Shown here: positions 44,780 through 56,567 of the stretch, piece after piece | How the letters are laid out: each line of letters begins with the position of its first letter | Position numbering within the stretch: the first letter of the stretch is position 1 | Source of the DNA: Bretschneidera sinensis | Lineage: Eukaryota; Streptophyta; Magnoliopsida; Brassicales; Akaniaceae | Direction of reading: 5' to 3' | NCBI GenBank assembly: GCA_023935145.1 | Contig: CM043699.1 | Location: forward strand, 66,623,638-66,687,637 | Length of the DNA stretch: 64,000 bases | Program-made: the position numbers and the translations under genes | Notes under the pieces: generated by a model | The model's input: only the letters and a program-made list of their open reading frames with translations | What the model was told of the DNA's origin: nothing | Databases searched by the model: none

Positions 44780-46005
44780 GTAAAGTTTTTTTACTTCCCA
44801 TTCATGATCCAATTTTTCTTTTTTTTCCTTTTATTTTTTTTCCCTAAACTATTGTAATTTTTCTCTGATTTATATTTAATCCTATTTTATTTTGGTAGTT
44901 TTGAAGTGGGTTTATATTATACTTAATTTTGATATAATTTTTCATGGATTTGTAATTTATTGGGGTTGCAGGAGCTACTCCAAAGTCAGTTCTTGAGCTC
45001 ATGGATGTGAAAGATCTCACATTAGCTCATGTGAAGAGCCATTTACAGGTAATAGTACTCTAACTACAGAGAAGAAGCATACAATTAATTAATCTTTTTC
45101 TTTGGCTTTCTCTCTCTCTTTGTCTCTCTTGATTGATATGAGAGGCGGTGGTCTGAATTCACTGGCACAGTAGCCAAAGAATGCAGCAGTTGAATCAATG
45201 AATGAATTAAAGAAGAGTTGTGAGCTTAGTTACTGTACTCTTTCTGAGACAGAGAAAGAGAGAGAAAGAACAGACAAAATTAGCTAGTTATCATTTCTCA
45301 ATAATACACTCCTCCTTACTTGCCTTATCAAACATCAACCTCGTGATTAATAATGAATCCAACACAAGCCAAGCCCACAGATATAGCTAGAGAGAGAGAG
45401 AAATCTGATTGAGTGAGGGGTTTTACTTTTTTATTTTTTGTTTTCCTTTACGGGTTTCAATGGTCTTAATTTGCAAATGCTTCCCAATGAGTTTGCAGAT
45501 GTATCGAACTGTTAAGACCACTGACAAGCCTGCAGCTTCCTCAGGTAATTCGTATTGTTTAGCCTTCAGCTTCAGCTTTCTTTTTAGTAGCCTTATTTTT
45601 TTCCCCTTCTTACCCTCGATCTCCTTCACATTCTTCTTACTTTTGTTTTTTATCCATCAATTTTTACTGCACCATTTCTACTAAATTAACCCTCTATGGA
45701 TAAAAGACCAACACACATGCATGCATGCATCTAACATATATACATGCATGCATATTTATATACACATATATACTTATGAGTGATGATTTGGAAGTTTAAT
45801 TAATTAATTTGTTATTGCAGGGCAATCAGATGGATCTGGAGAAGAAGATATATCCACAATGGGAAGTCCAAGTGAGATTAGCCTGCGCCGATTAATGGAT
45901 CGAAGAGGACAATCTGATAGCTCATTGCACCAAGAAATGGACTTCCCTTCTACTGCTAATAATACAGCTACTGCTACTACTCTATGGAGTAATTCTTCAA
46001 GGTAA
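43900..46005 (+). CDS. KAN1: KANADI1-like GARP transcription factor (exons 1-4; terminal exon not found)
   Basis: KANADI proteins are nuclear DNA-binding repressors that set abaxial identity in lateral organs. Exons by GT-AG logic: 43900-44779, 44972-45048, 45499-45544, 45821-46001. The MPLEGVF start is typical of the family. An EAR-like DLSLHI lies at residues 17-22, which in this family recruits TOPLESS-type corepressors. The GIPVYHNRSFPF block and an IIRSRFLPKLPTKRSMRAP block precede the GARP domain at about residues 270-324 (RMRWTSNLH, LMDVKDLTLAHVKSHLQMYRT), split across exons 1-3. His-, Ser- and Gln-rich spacers lie between. After exon 4 the frame meets AGG TAA (stop 46003-46005, 395 residues), but AG|GTAAAT there looks like a donor, and relatives continue with a further exon that I cannot find. 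Exon 1 alone reads open to 44847 into intron 1. Confidence 0.93.
44972..45048 (+). CDS. KAN1: KANADI exon 2 (77 bp)
   Basis: Acceptor TTGCAG at 44966-44971, donor GTAATA at 45049. Completes the split Arg codon and encodes ATPKSVLELMDVKDLTLAHV and the SHLQ motif, the third helix of the GARP fold. Confidence 0.92.
45499..45544 (+). CDS. KAN1: KANADI exon 3 (46 bp)
   Basis: Acceptor TTTGCAG, donor GTAATT at 45545. Encodes MYRTVKTTDKPAASS and ends in phase 1. Confidence 0.9.
45821..46001 (+). CDS. KAN1: KANADI exon 4
   Basis: Acceptor TATTGCAG at 45813-45820. Encodes a Gly/Ser/acidic segment (GSGEEDISTM), a Ser-rich stretch and a terminal WSNSSR. Either it is spliced at 46001 (AG|GTAAAT) or it reads to TAA at 46003-46005. 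Confidence 0.82.
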
Positions 46006-48600
46006 ATTATTTATGCATATAACTTCTACTATTTTTATTTTTATTTACCCCAAAAAGAAAAAGAAAAAGAAAAAGAAAACTTTATTTTCAATTTTTTTGT
46101 GTTTGTCCACGTACACATGTTAATAGTGATGGACTGACTAATGCAATTGGTGTCCTTTTACTTTTGCATGGTATCTTATAGCTTAGAAATGGAAAACCAC
46201 GTCCACCATTTTTGAACAATATAAAGAAAGACTAGTTCTTGTTGGCAGCTTTTGCTTTTATTTTCCGTTTTCTTTTTAGTCTTCTTTTTTGGCTTTAGGA
46301 GGTTTTGATATGCTGAGATTAGATTTCTTAGCTTTAACTTGATGTCCCGGGTACTCTTAAAGAAAATCTATACAAACGTAATCAAACTCTAATTAATTAG
46401 GGATATAGTATAAGAGAAAGCAACCACTGCTATGTTTTTTCTTTTTCTTTAATTAAAACTAATTAATTATAATTGTCTATTTAATTTTGAACTTCAGTTC
46501 TTATTCTCTCCACGAGGATAATACATTGCATATAAAGACCAAAAAGACTACTTCCCTGACTCCTCTTTTCCAAAATGCAAAGTAATAAAATATCATACTG
46601 CTCATATTTTTAATTACCTTCTTCAGTTTTTTTAAATGTTTTCCCTCTAGTTTCTCTGAAATTACGGATCCACTAACTATCATTCATTTATTTTGCAATT
46701 GGATTCATTCTTCTTCAGTGTGCACCTCATGCTGATCAGATTGATTCTCTTGTTAGTATTATTTAGTTGGAGTTTTGGGGGAATAATAACTAAAATAGAG
46801 ATATTAAATGTTGTTACATGTGTGTGTCTATTCCTTTGTGTATATCACTTTTTGATTTTCTTTATTTCAGGAATTTTAAAACAATTTTTTTAGCTTATTT
46901 TGAAGAAAGTTTTTTTTTAACTCATTTTGAAGCAAATTTTAGTTAAGGTTTTCTTTTCTTTGATGTTCAACCCAAAAAAAAAAGGTTCTTTTTTCTTTAT
47001 AGAATAAGGGTTAGTTGAGTTGAGCCATTAACAATTTCACCATATTGATCTAAAAATTTAAAAAAAAAAAAAATCATTACTACATATATATTTGCACTTA
47101 GCATTGCATTTTTAAGCTCCTCAACTCATTGAACTTCTTCAACTTCATGTTAATCCATTATAAATAATGTTAGGATCTTCTCTCGTACTTGAGAGATCAA
47201 CGCCTTTGTAAATAGATACCCACGTTGTCCATAACACTAATATGACGTCTATGAATGGGAACATTGATACTCGATCAATTAATGGAGAAGAGCCAAAATC
47301 AAATAGAATTGGTTGTCGCCCTATTTGTGCCAGATTAGTGCCAATTTTGATCTCTCTCCCTATTTGTGCACTTGCCCATGTATGTGTGTTGAAGAGATGC
47401 ATGATCTAACTTTGTTACTTAATTTTGAACAAACGGAATATGTTTAATTTTGAAAATAATAATTATATATGCTCATGGGAATTATTTTATAGTTAGTAAC
47501 TTAATTATAATCTACAACATTATGTTTTGCCTTTCTTTTTATATTTTAGAAAAGAAAAGAAAAAAGGTTATGTGGGGTTACAGAAAGCATATTGAAGAGA
47601 AACAAGAAATTTTTTTTGTAAGAACTACAATAAAGTGGTAGTAACAGATTAATTGTTCTCAGTTCTACCTTACAAGTTTGTTGTGTTGGATTTAATGAAT
47701 ACAGTCAAAACTGAATAACTCCACCAAAACTCTAATGATAACTAGTTAGGTGTTGCGTTATAATACTGACTACTAAACATCTAATATACTAATTATTGTG
47801 TGAAAATGAAAAAAAGACAAAAGTTGAGTAGAAAGAATAATAACAGTACATTTCTATATGAGTTTGGCAGCTACTCCCTTAAAACTATTTACCTACCTTG
47901 ATTTAGACAAGAAACCTATTTAAGGTGAACCACTTAATTACATTCACAGAATTAATAAAGACAGAGTGTTGCCTCGTAAAGAGAGTTGCCTCTATTTAAT
48001 GTAATATGAATGCCATTTAGTTAAAAACCTAACTGTTTCTTTGGTTAACATTGACTTGATTGAATCATAGTTTTCCGTAATGCTTCCATGATAACTGATA
48101 TTCAGGGATCCACTTTCTAGCTTATTACAATCTTGAGATAAACGGAGATAACTGATATTGACATGATAACTGTCATAGAATGTTTCTTGAGATAAACGGA
48201 GAGAATAAAAAAGGGATATGTCTTTACAAAATTTAAAATTTAATAAAGAGGTATACATGCTTTTTTTTTCTTTCTCTCTATTCTTTCTCAATCCAAACAT
48301 ACCCTTAGAATATGGGTGAATGAGAAAAGAGTAAAGGATAATTACTTCTAAGATCAACCTACTCAAATTTTAGGTAAAAAGCATAGCTACAATAATTAAA
48401 TAGGTAAAACAAATAAAGAGTAAGAACAATAATAATTATTGTAGCTCGACAATCTCTTCACCTACGTCCACCAACAAATTCACCACTTTATTAATCTTCA
48501 ATTACTACTTTATGAAAAGAAAAGTTGTTAAACTCTTACTACCTCATAACCCAAAAGCTCCAATACAACCAAAGTTCTCAACCTAGCTCTAGTTATAAGT
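46006..48600. other. Unassigned DNA 3' of KANADI exon 4 (possible long last intron)
   Basis: AT-rich, with T-runs typical of plant introns. No KANADI terminal exon was recognised. A minus-strand frame at 47992-48366 contains an 18-bp direct repeat (TTCTTGAGATAAACGGAG, about 48130 and 48185) and looks non-coding. Confidence 0.4.
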
Positions 48601-48610
48601 ACTCTCTTAA

Positions 48611-49071
48611 TGCCTTCCCTAACTCAAAAAATAGCTTGATTCGAGTACAAGCTTAAACTCCAAGAATGTTACAAGAATTGTAACCAAAGAAAGAAGAGAA
48701 TTTATGGAATTATGATTGAATGAGTCTGTCCTCTCAATATAAGTCCTATTTATACTAGTTATAGACTACTTAGCTAGTTAATTTGGTAGTTATAAACGTT
48801 GTTACAATCTGTCTTGACACTTAACAGCATTTAACAGCTTTGTAACTAACTAACTAACTAACTAACTGACTTCTCTCATATTTCTCTTAAGTCCTTCCCT
48901 TGTCTAATATGTCCAGCTGTCATGGTTGTAGTCCTTGAAGCCTTAGTGATCTTCTAGGCTTGATAATAGTTGTTCTTGTATCTTTCTCTACTCTTGTTAC
49001 CTTACTGCCTTCTGCTTCATCCTTTTAAGTCTTGAAGGTACATTTGATTTCCTTTATTTACAACTGCATCA
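48611..49071 (-). repeat. 3' LTR (left) of the 48611 chromovirus
   Basis: Aligns with 53582-54028 over its length. Contains a (GTAA/TAAC)n run at 48841-48865 that is shorter in the partner, and a TATA-like sequence (minus strand TATAAATA) near 48750. Confidence 0.82.
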
Positions 49072-49086
49072 ATATTTCCCCCATTG

Positions 49087-49590
49087 AAAGACACCTTGTC
49101 CTTAAGGTGGAAGTGTGGAAAACTCTTCTAAAAATATGAAGCAAATTTCCATGTAGCTTCTTCTAAGGGAAGGCCCTCCCACTGAATCAACCACTAAAGG
49201 ACCCAGTTTCCTTTCTTCCAGACTTGTCTCTCCCCTACTATAGCCAGGGGTTTAAAAATTGGATGATCTTCATCAATAAATGAAAGTAAAGCACATAGAG
49301 AAATTCCTTCCTCTGGTCCTTTATATCCCTTTAGCAAGGAGACATGAAAGACAAGATGGATTTTTGCATCTTATGGCAGTTGGAGTTTGTAAGCAACCTT
49401 GCCAATCTGTTTAATAATAGGAAAATGTCCAAAGAATCTTCTCCCTAACTTGTTAGACTGTTTAATAGCTATAAAAATTTGTGTATAAGGTTGTAACTTA
49501 ACTAGCACGAAGTCACCAACCTTAAAGGACTGATCCTTCCTATGCTTATTAGTTGTAGGTTTCATTTGTGCTTGAGTATTTTGCACATGG
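49087..49590 (-). pseudogene. Chromodomain and integrase C-terminus
   Basis: Chromodomain remnant (minus strand, about 49220-49100) with VQWEGLPLEEATW, then a frameshift. 49586-49371 carries the integrase tail (FKVGDFVLVKLQPY, RRFFGHFPIIKQIGKVAYKL). Confidence 0.82.
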
Positions 49591-49597
49591 TGCTTAG

Positions 49598-50425
49598 CTA
49601 GGTTAAGAATTTTAGTTTTGTTCCTAACTCTTTATCAATGTTGGCTAGGCTACTCTTTCCCCTTGAGAATTTTGTAATGTTAGGAGCTTTTCTACCAAAA
49701 ACCACTTCAAAATGTGACATGCCAATAGAAATGAAAAGTAATGTTATAGTGAAATTCTGTCCAGCATAAGAACTTAAGCCATCTCCTAGGGCTATCACTC
49801 ACAAAACACCGTAAGTGTTGCTTGGGTGCTTTGTTAACTACCTTAGTTTGCTTATCAGTCTAAGGATAGTATTCACTACTCATATTCAGAACAATGCCTA
49901 GCAGCCTAAATAGCTCTGTCCAAAAAGAACTCATGAACACTGAATCCTTGTCTAAGACAAATGTCTTGGGAAAACCATACAGTTTACATACCATGTTCAC
50001 AAAAAGATTAGCCACTTTAGTAGCATTATAATGTTTTGGAAGGCACCCAAAATGAGCAAATTTTGATAATCTATCAACCATTACCAAAATAATTGTGAAT
50101 CCATAGGCAAGAGGTAAATGTGTGATGAAGTCCATTATGATGTATTCTCATATCTGTTCAGGTATAGGCAGAGTTGTAAAAGACCATAAGGAGCATGATT
50201 AATAGGCTTAGTTTGTTGGCAAATCAAGCACTGCTGGACAATGTTCACTACTTCTTTCCTCATGTGTTTCCAATAGAAACTTGTAGATAATCTAGCATAG
50301 GTTCTTTGAATATCAGCATGTCCTCCTACGGGAGAGGAATGATACTCTTGTAATAACTTGTTCTTAACTATAGATTGAGGGCTAAGATACAACTTTCCTC
50401 TCCAATAAATCAATCCAATTTTCAC
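49598..50425 (-). pseudogene. Chromovirus integrase
   Basis: 50425-50135: H2C2 zinc domain (HADIQRTYARLSTSFYW, CLICQQTK). 50135-49860: core with MDFITHLPLAYGF, VDRLSKFAHFG and LDKDSVFMSSFW. The catalytic-Glu segment falls in the broken stretch just below 49860 (TAG at 49860-49862). 49798-49598 continues (VVFGRKAPN). Confidence 0.85.
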
Positions 50426-50833
50426 TGCCCATTCAGGGTATTCTGCAGGCTTATTGGTAATAGAAGCTACTAACTCTATAAACTTAAGAAGTTGAAAGTT
50501 CTATACTTTTAAGGTTTCTAAAAAATCAAATGTAGTGAGAGAGCAATATAAGATACCTTGTCCTTATTGCCCTGGTACATCCTTGATAAGCCATTAACAA
50601 CTACATTGTCTTTGCTTCATTTGTAAACAATTTGGAATCTGAATCCTAATAGGTTCCTTAAAAAAAACTTGCTACTTTGGTGTTTGAACTATTTGATCCA
50701 TGTGCCTCCTTAGACTTTTTGGGTCTATGCGAATAAGAAACTCAATCCCAAGCAAGTATTGTCGCCAATATTACAAAACTGTGGTAATGGCAAGCATTTC
50801 TCTAACATAAGTGGAGGCTAGTTGTAATGAAGG

Positions 50834-52047
50834 TCACAATTTCTTACTAACGAATGCTAGAGGATGGCTTTGTTGTACAAGTACAACTCCAAAACCATAT
50901 CTAGATGCATCGGTTTCTAGAACAAAAGTTTTAGTGAAATCTAGTAAAGCTAGGATTGGAGTTGTAGTCCTTGTAATCTTCAAGTTCTGAAAGGCTTCAA
51001 CTGCACACTCACTCGATTGATAACTATCATTCTTGAGAAGATAAGTTAATGGTGAGGCCATGGTGGCATTTCCATTTACAAACTTCTTGTAATATCCAGT
51101 GAGACTTTGAAAGACTCTTAAGCTTTTCACAATAGTTGGTATAGGCCAGTCTAACATAGTAGTGATTTTTTGAGGATCTGGTGCCACACCATCCATAGAG
51201 ATTATATGACAAAGGTAATCAATGGAAGATGTTCCAAAACTACACTTGGACAATTTAGCATACATAGAAACTTCTTACAAACAAATCAATACAAGTTTCA
51301 GGTGATCTAGATATGCCTCCATGGACCAACTATATACTAAAATGTCATCAAAGAAGACTATGAAAAAATTTCTTAGATAAGCTTCAAAGACCTGGTTCAT
51401 TGTAGCTTAAAAAGTAGATAGAGCATTTGTTAAACCAAAAAGCAAGACTAGGAACTCATAATTTCCATGATGAGTTCTAAATGTTGTTTTTGCGATGTCA
51501 TCAGGATGCATTCTGATTTGATGATATCCAGCTCTCAAATCCAACTTTGAGAAAACCTTAGCACCATGTAACTCATCAATTAGTTCATCCACAATAGGAA
51601 TAGAAAATCGTCCTTAATAGTAACTACTTTTAAACCTCTATAATCCACATAAAATCTCTAAGTTCCATCTTTTCTTTTTATTAGCAACACTGGTGAGCTA
51701 TAGGGGTTTATATTGAGTTGAATGACTTATATTTGTAACATATCTTTGACCATTTTTTCTATTTCTATGTTTTGTAAATGGGGGCACCTATAAAGATTTA
51801 TGTTGACAGGAGATGAGCTAGGTAACAACTAGATCCTATGATCTATTCTTCTTGTTGGAGTTAAGCCAGTAGGTTCATTGAAGATTACTTTAAACTCTTG
51901 TAGTGTTTCTTGAATTTGAGGATCAATGGTTGCTTTCAAAGCCATAAACCCTTGTCCTGGTTGTTGAGGGTCATGCACGAACATTAACATGGAACAAGAA
52001 GATAAAGAATCAATAATTGTCATCTTCTTAAGCTTGTTATACCCCAC
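50834..52047 (-). pseudogene. Chromovirus RT and start of RNase H
   Basis: 52047-51829: pre-RT segment. 51592-51407: RT palm with [18 protein letters not shown], including the first catalytic Asp. The YXDD region lies near 51345 in a broken frame (IVFFDDILVY-like). 51265-50834: thumb and RNase H start (DYLCHIIS, VFQSLTGYYKKFV, FVLETDASRYGFGVVL). Confidence 0.85.
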
Positions 52048-52329
52048 TATATCACATTATGGTCTTTGTTGGCCTTCTAACAACAATTGTTTTCCCTCTT
52101 ATACAAATACCATGGTTAAAGTCCTATAATTAGTAGTAATAGGACATAAATCTTGTAACCATTGGACTTAACACAACATTTGTTCCTTGTACATGTATGA
52201 TAAAGAAATCAATACTAAACTTATGGTCTTGCATCTATATCTTTGTTGTAGTACACATACCAATACAAGAAAAGTACTCTCAATTGCCTACTTATACTTT
52301 GAAATGGTTGGAAAGGGTAATAGTTAATC

Positions 52330-53560
52330 CCAAGAAGTGCACAATCCTTTCTTAGATGAAATTATGTGTACTACCTCCATCAATTAGTAGTTGTAATATT
52401 TGCCCCTACCTTTCCTTGTAATCTCAATGTTTGAGGAGATATATGACCCATCAATGCATGAAAACTAATAACAGGACTAGAATCATTACATGTATTCCAA
52501 TCTTCTGGGTTGTTAGACTCCTCTAGTGTGGTGTCCTCTTTTGTCTCCATTCCTTCAAAGAGTAGCAGTATGCCATTGTTCTTGCATCTGTATCCAGGAC
52601 TATATTTCTCATCACAATTGAAACATAGTCATTTCTCCCTCTTGAGCTGTTGTTCTTGTGGAGTAAGTATTTTGACAAGTGCTTTTGTTCTTAGCAATGT
52701 TGCAATAGGCTACTGCACTGGTCTAAGCCCTATGAGAGAAGGATTATTGGGTGGTTTATAGCCCAAATCCTATTTTAAGTGTATCTTTCTACAACTTCTA
52801 CCTTTACCATTCTTGCTATGCTAATAGTTTCATTCAAACTATGAGGTCTCTGCATCAAAACTTTCCTTTTGATAGAAGGTTTCAATCCTGAAATGAAACA
52901 ACTTTCAAGAATTGTTCTATCAGGCTAAGAACCTTATAGGATAGTGTTTCAACCCTATCTTGATAATCTTGGATAGAAGTTTGTTGCGTGAGCTTAGTTA
53001 AATTGCCTTGTGGATCATCAGAGAGAGATAGTCCAAATCTTTCTTTTAAAGAATTAACAAATTCTTTCCATCCCCGTAACTGATTGCTTTGGTACATCCA
53101 TTGTTACCAATTGGATGTTGAACCATCTAAGTAAAAAGAAACCATAGTAAGTTTGTGAAATTCAAGAGTTTAACAATATAAGAAGAATTGTTCCGCTTTC
53201 AATAACTAATCTAATGGATCTCCAAAACTAAATATTAGAAAGTTAAGTCTGATATGTTTGAATGGTGTTGCATTATAGCCTACACCATTGCCTTCTTCTT
53301 GATTTTCATGAGATGCAGGTCCATGAGAATTATGAGTATTGTTACTGATCTTTAACTTTTCTACATTAGAGGATGTTAGCCATTTGTTGTTGTTGTTGTT
53401 TCTAAAGATCTTGTTGTAATGGTTGAATTACAACCATGAAATCATCCTTGATCTGTCTTTATAGTTGAAGAATTATGTTCCATATAACGTTTTCATTCCT
53501 TGATATTGTTCCTTCAACCATGGCAAGTGATTTGAAAAGAGAAAGGGAAGTAGATGATTG
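52330..53560 (-). pseudogene. Chromovirus gag and protease
   Basis: The likely start is at about 53524 (minus-strand ATGGTTGAAGG). 53097-52882: gag capsid-like region (WKEFVNSLKERFG, DDPQGNLTKLTQ). Zinc knuckle near 52620-52590 (CFNCDEKYSPGYRC). Protease near 52400-52330 (GGSTHNFI, ERIVHFLGL) with a stop directly after the GGSTHNFI block. Confidence 0.8.
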
Positions 53561-53581
53561 AGTCATTGAAAACACCAAGAA

Positions 53582-54028
53582 TGCCCTCCCTAACTTAGAA
53601 AATGGTATGATTTGAGTACAAGCTTAAACTCCAAGAATGTTACAAGAATTGTAGCCAAAAAGAAGAAGAGAATTTTTGGAATTATGATTGAATGAATTTG
53701 TCCTCCTAATTCAAGTCCTATTTATACTTGTTATGGACTACTTAGCTAGTTAAAAAGGTAGTTACACATGTTATTGGAATCTGTTTTGACACTTAATAGC
53801 TTCTAAAAGCTTTGTAACTAACTAACTTACTGACTTCTCTTGTATTTATTTTAATTCCTTCATTTGCCTAATTTTTCCAGCTATTATGGTTGCAGCCCTT
53901 GAAGCCTTAGTGATATTTTAGGCTTGATAATAGTTTTTTCTACATCCTTCTCCATTCTTGATACCTTATTGCCTTTTGCTTCATCCTCTAAGTCTTACTT
54001 TTTGTTTCCTTTGTTTACAGTTGCATCA
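53582..54028 (-). repeat. 5' LTR (right) of the 48611 chromovirus
   Basis: Partner of 48611-49071. No canonical primer-binding site is readable next to it; the adjacent minus-strand TTGGTGTTTTC may be a decayed initiator-Met site. Confidence 0.82.
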
Positions 54029-54033
54029 TCTCT

Positions 54034-55528
54034 TTACTTAAAAACCCAAAACTCCAATTCACCCAAATCTCTCAACCTAGCTATAGTAGTAAATCCTCTG
54101 ATTTACCATGTAAATTGGAATTATGAGTATACCTCGAACCTTCTCTAGGACCCTTTTATATAGAGAAGATTTTACTAACACTACTAGGAAAATAACAACA
54201 ACATACAAAACTATTACTACTACAACAAGCAACTATAAAATAGGAAACCATTTTTTCAAACCAATTAAAGGTCTTCTTTGTGAGGATTTGAGCCAAAATT
54301 ATAACAAATTAAGGGGTGAGATGTATACACTCCCCCTTGTTTAAGATATTTTTAAATGAGATAATAGGATTCAAATGTATACATGCACTTACTCCTTCAA
54401 ATCTCCTCAAAACCTCTGTTCATCAATTCCTCCAAATTGAAAAAAATATGAATGGATATGGTACCATTCAAACAAAATGAGGTACATAACCGTTCATTTT
54501 TCCTCATATCTTTTATATAAAGTATCCAAACAAGGAATAACCATGCATCCAAATCCTCTACTTTCTATTTGTTCGCTCATTTTCTCTTCCTTTAAACATC
54601 CAAATGTAGTATTAGTGCTTTTACCAACCCAATTTGTAAGTTGGAAATGTCACTAATGCATAGACAACGATGAAACTAAGCCATTTGACCACTCATATTC
54701 TCATCTCAAAACTATTTAAGTATTATCATCCTATATAAATTAGATAGAGGGGATTCACATCCTAGTAACTAATAAAGTTGAAAAGCTAAGTACCCGTAGT
54801 TGTAGAAAATTTTCGATTTTTGCATTTGCAAAACATTTTTTGTAGAGAAAAAATTCAAAAAAGAATCAATGGATTTTCTTCATTTGAATGCACCCTAATA
54901 GTTTTGTTGGCTTGAAGCATGGATGTGTACCACATTTCAAAATATATAGTGTAACTTTGATGCCTTATCTTAGAACATCTAATCTTGAGTAGATTATTGT
55001 GATTAATATTGATAGAGATTCACCAAGGATTTTAAACACAAATAGTTACATATATTAATTTTTCTTGGCGAAAAAAGTTTGTTTTATAGAAAAACTTTAG
55101 GAACATTTCAGTTGTCAAGCTAAGTTTTTTTTTTTTTTTTTTGATTTAGTTCTCACACTAAATTAAACGCATTTAAAAAGTTCATAGACTTTCATGAGGA
55201 CTTAATAGTCTTATTTGTAGGTGATTTAGTGTGTTTTTTTTTTTGTCATTCCCTTCTGATCTATTCTTTGTTCCCAGGTTTCTTAGTGTGGTTGTATTCA
55301 TCTGGTTAATGCATTTCTTTATAAATAATATTGAGCTTATTATACTTAACCATTCTCTTCTCCTCTATTTTTATAGCAAAGGCAATTGTGATTGGTTTTG
55401 AAAATTTGCATAATTCTTGTTTGTTCCTTCTTTTTCCCTTTCAAGATGCATAAATTTTGGTTACAAGCTTATGCGAGAATATAATCTTACTTATTGTTTT
55501 AATTTCAACCTTAACAATACACTAACAT
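54034..55528. other. Unassigned DNA with small repeat remnants
   Basis: 54030-54110 resembles 48530-48607 on the other side of the chromovirus. About 54345-54615 has ends (CAAATG...) similar in style to the MITE at 55529. No gene recognised. Confidence 0.35.
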
Positions 55529-55746
55529 TATGTTTGGATGATGGGAGGAGAGTGTAAAAGAGAGAACACATATGTAAAGTAAAGGACATGATAGGATAGG
55601 ATTTGGAAAATTATGGTTCCTCTTGTTTGGATGCTTTATATAAAAGAGATGAGATTGGAGGATTCTTGTCTAGAAGCTTTTATAAAGGAGAATAGAGTAC
55701 TCTCTTCTTCCTTATTCCTCTAATTTGGAAGAATTAATGGGGTTTT

Positions 55747-56536
55747 TGTTGATGATTTTTGAAATAATTTTTTTTTTAAAGTTTGGGATGATTTAAAAAA
55801 AGCAAAGGAAAAGAGAAAAAAAATAACAAAAATCAGTTTTGCTCATGAAACTATGGGAATAAGCCAATCAACTATAGGTTCAAACATAAATCTTTTTACA
55901 ATTAACTGTGGGATTCCACAGTCGATTGTAAGTGTTCAGAAATAGGGCAGAAAGTTTGGACAATCGATTATAGTATAACCACAGTCGATTATAAGCCTGA
56001 TACCTAATTGTTAAAGTGAAATTTAATGAGGTACAATCCACTTAGTAAATAAAAGTGGCAAAACGAAGATACAATCGACTGGCAAAATGAAAATTTGAAT
56101 TTTTCTGAATGTTAAATGACTGTTATGTTAGTTGATTACTAAATAAAAGTGTCTCTTCAAACACTTAGTAACTATATAAAAAGGGTTGGTCATTGCCATT
56201 TTCTACAAAAATAAATAAATAAATAGAATTCTTAATCTTCTTCTTCTCTTTTATCTCAAATATTGATCTTCTTGTGTTTAGAAGTCTTGAAAATTTCTAA
56301 ACAGAAGTTCTATATCCTTAAACTCATTGAAGCTGTTATTGGTTGTTCTTCATAAGTGCAAAGTATAGAATAACGACAGAGCTTCCTTATATCTTAGAGG
56401 AAATTTGTTGTTAACCTTATTGCATTGTAGAGGAACAAATTAAACCTTAAAAACAATGACTTGGTAGTGCCTTGAAGCCTAATCTCTCATTATTTCTTAT
56501 CCTTGGATAAACAAACCCTTTAAAATTCTCCCAACA
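55747..56536 (+). repeat. Copia C 5' LTR
   Basis: TGTTGATG...CCCAACA. The U3 holds repeated ACAATCGACTGTGG-type motifs in both orientations (about 55865-56082), then TATATAAAAAGG near 56174. Confidence 0.85.
55897..55998. repeat. Inverted-motif cluster in Copia C U3
   Basis: ACAATTAACTGTGG (55898) and CCACAGTCGATTGT (55916) form a 14-bp stem with two mismatches around a 4-base loop. A second pair, ACAATCGATTATAG (55959) and CCACAGTCGATTAT (55979), follows. Further single copies lie near 55865 and 56071. The 3' LTR has the same layout near 61023-61185. Confidence 0.78.
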
Positions 56537-56567
56537 ATCTGAAGGTTTAATTTATTTTTTTGTCAAA

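Larger units (their letters stand above)
48611..54028 (-). mobile_element. Decayed chromovirus (Ty3/Gypsy), about 5.4 kb
   Basis: LTRs at about 48611-49071 and 53582-54028 flank minus-strand gag-pol with a C-terminal chromodomain. On the minus strand the LTR starts TGATGCA, and a polypurine tract (CAATGGGGGAAATAT) abuts at 49072-49086. TCTCT at 48603-48607 and 54029-54033 is a possible target duplication, but the other LTR edge is uncertain by a few bases. Every domain is present in order, yet the frame is broken many times. It could lie within the last KANADI intron if that exon is downstream. Confidence 0.85.

Noticed and set aside
47992..48366. Minus-strand frame of 124 codons
   Set aside because: Contains an internal direct repeat, AT-driven composition and no family resemblance.
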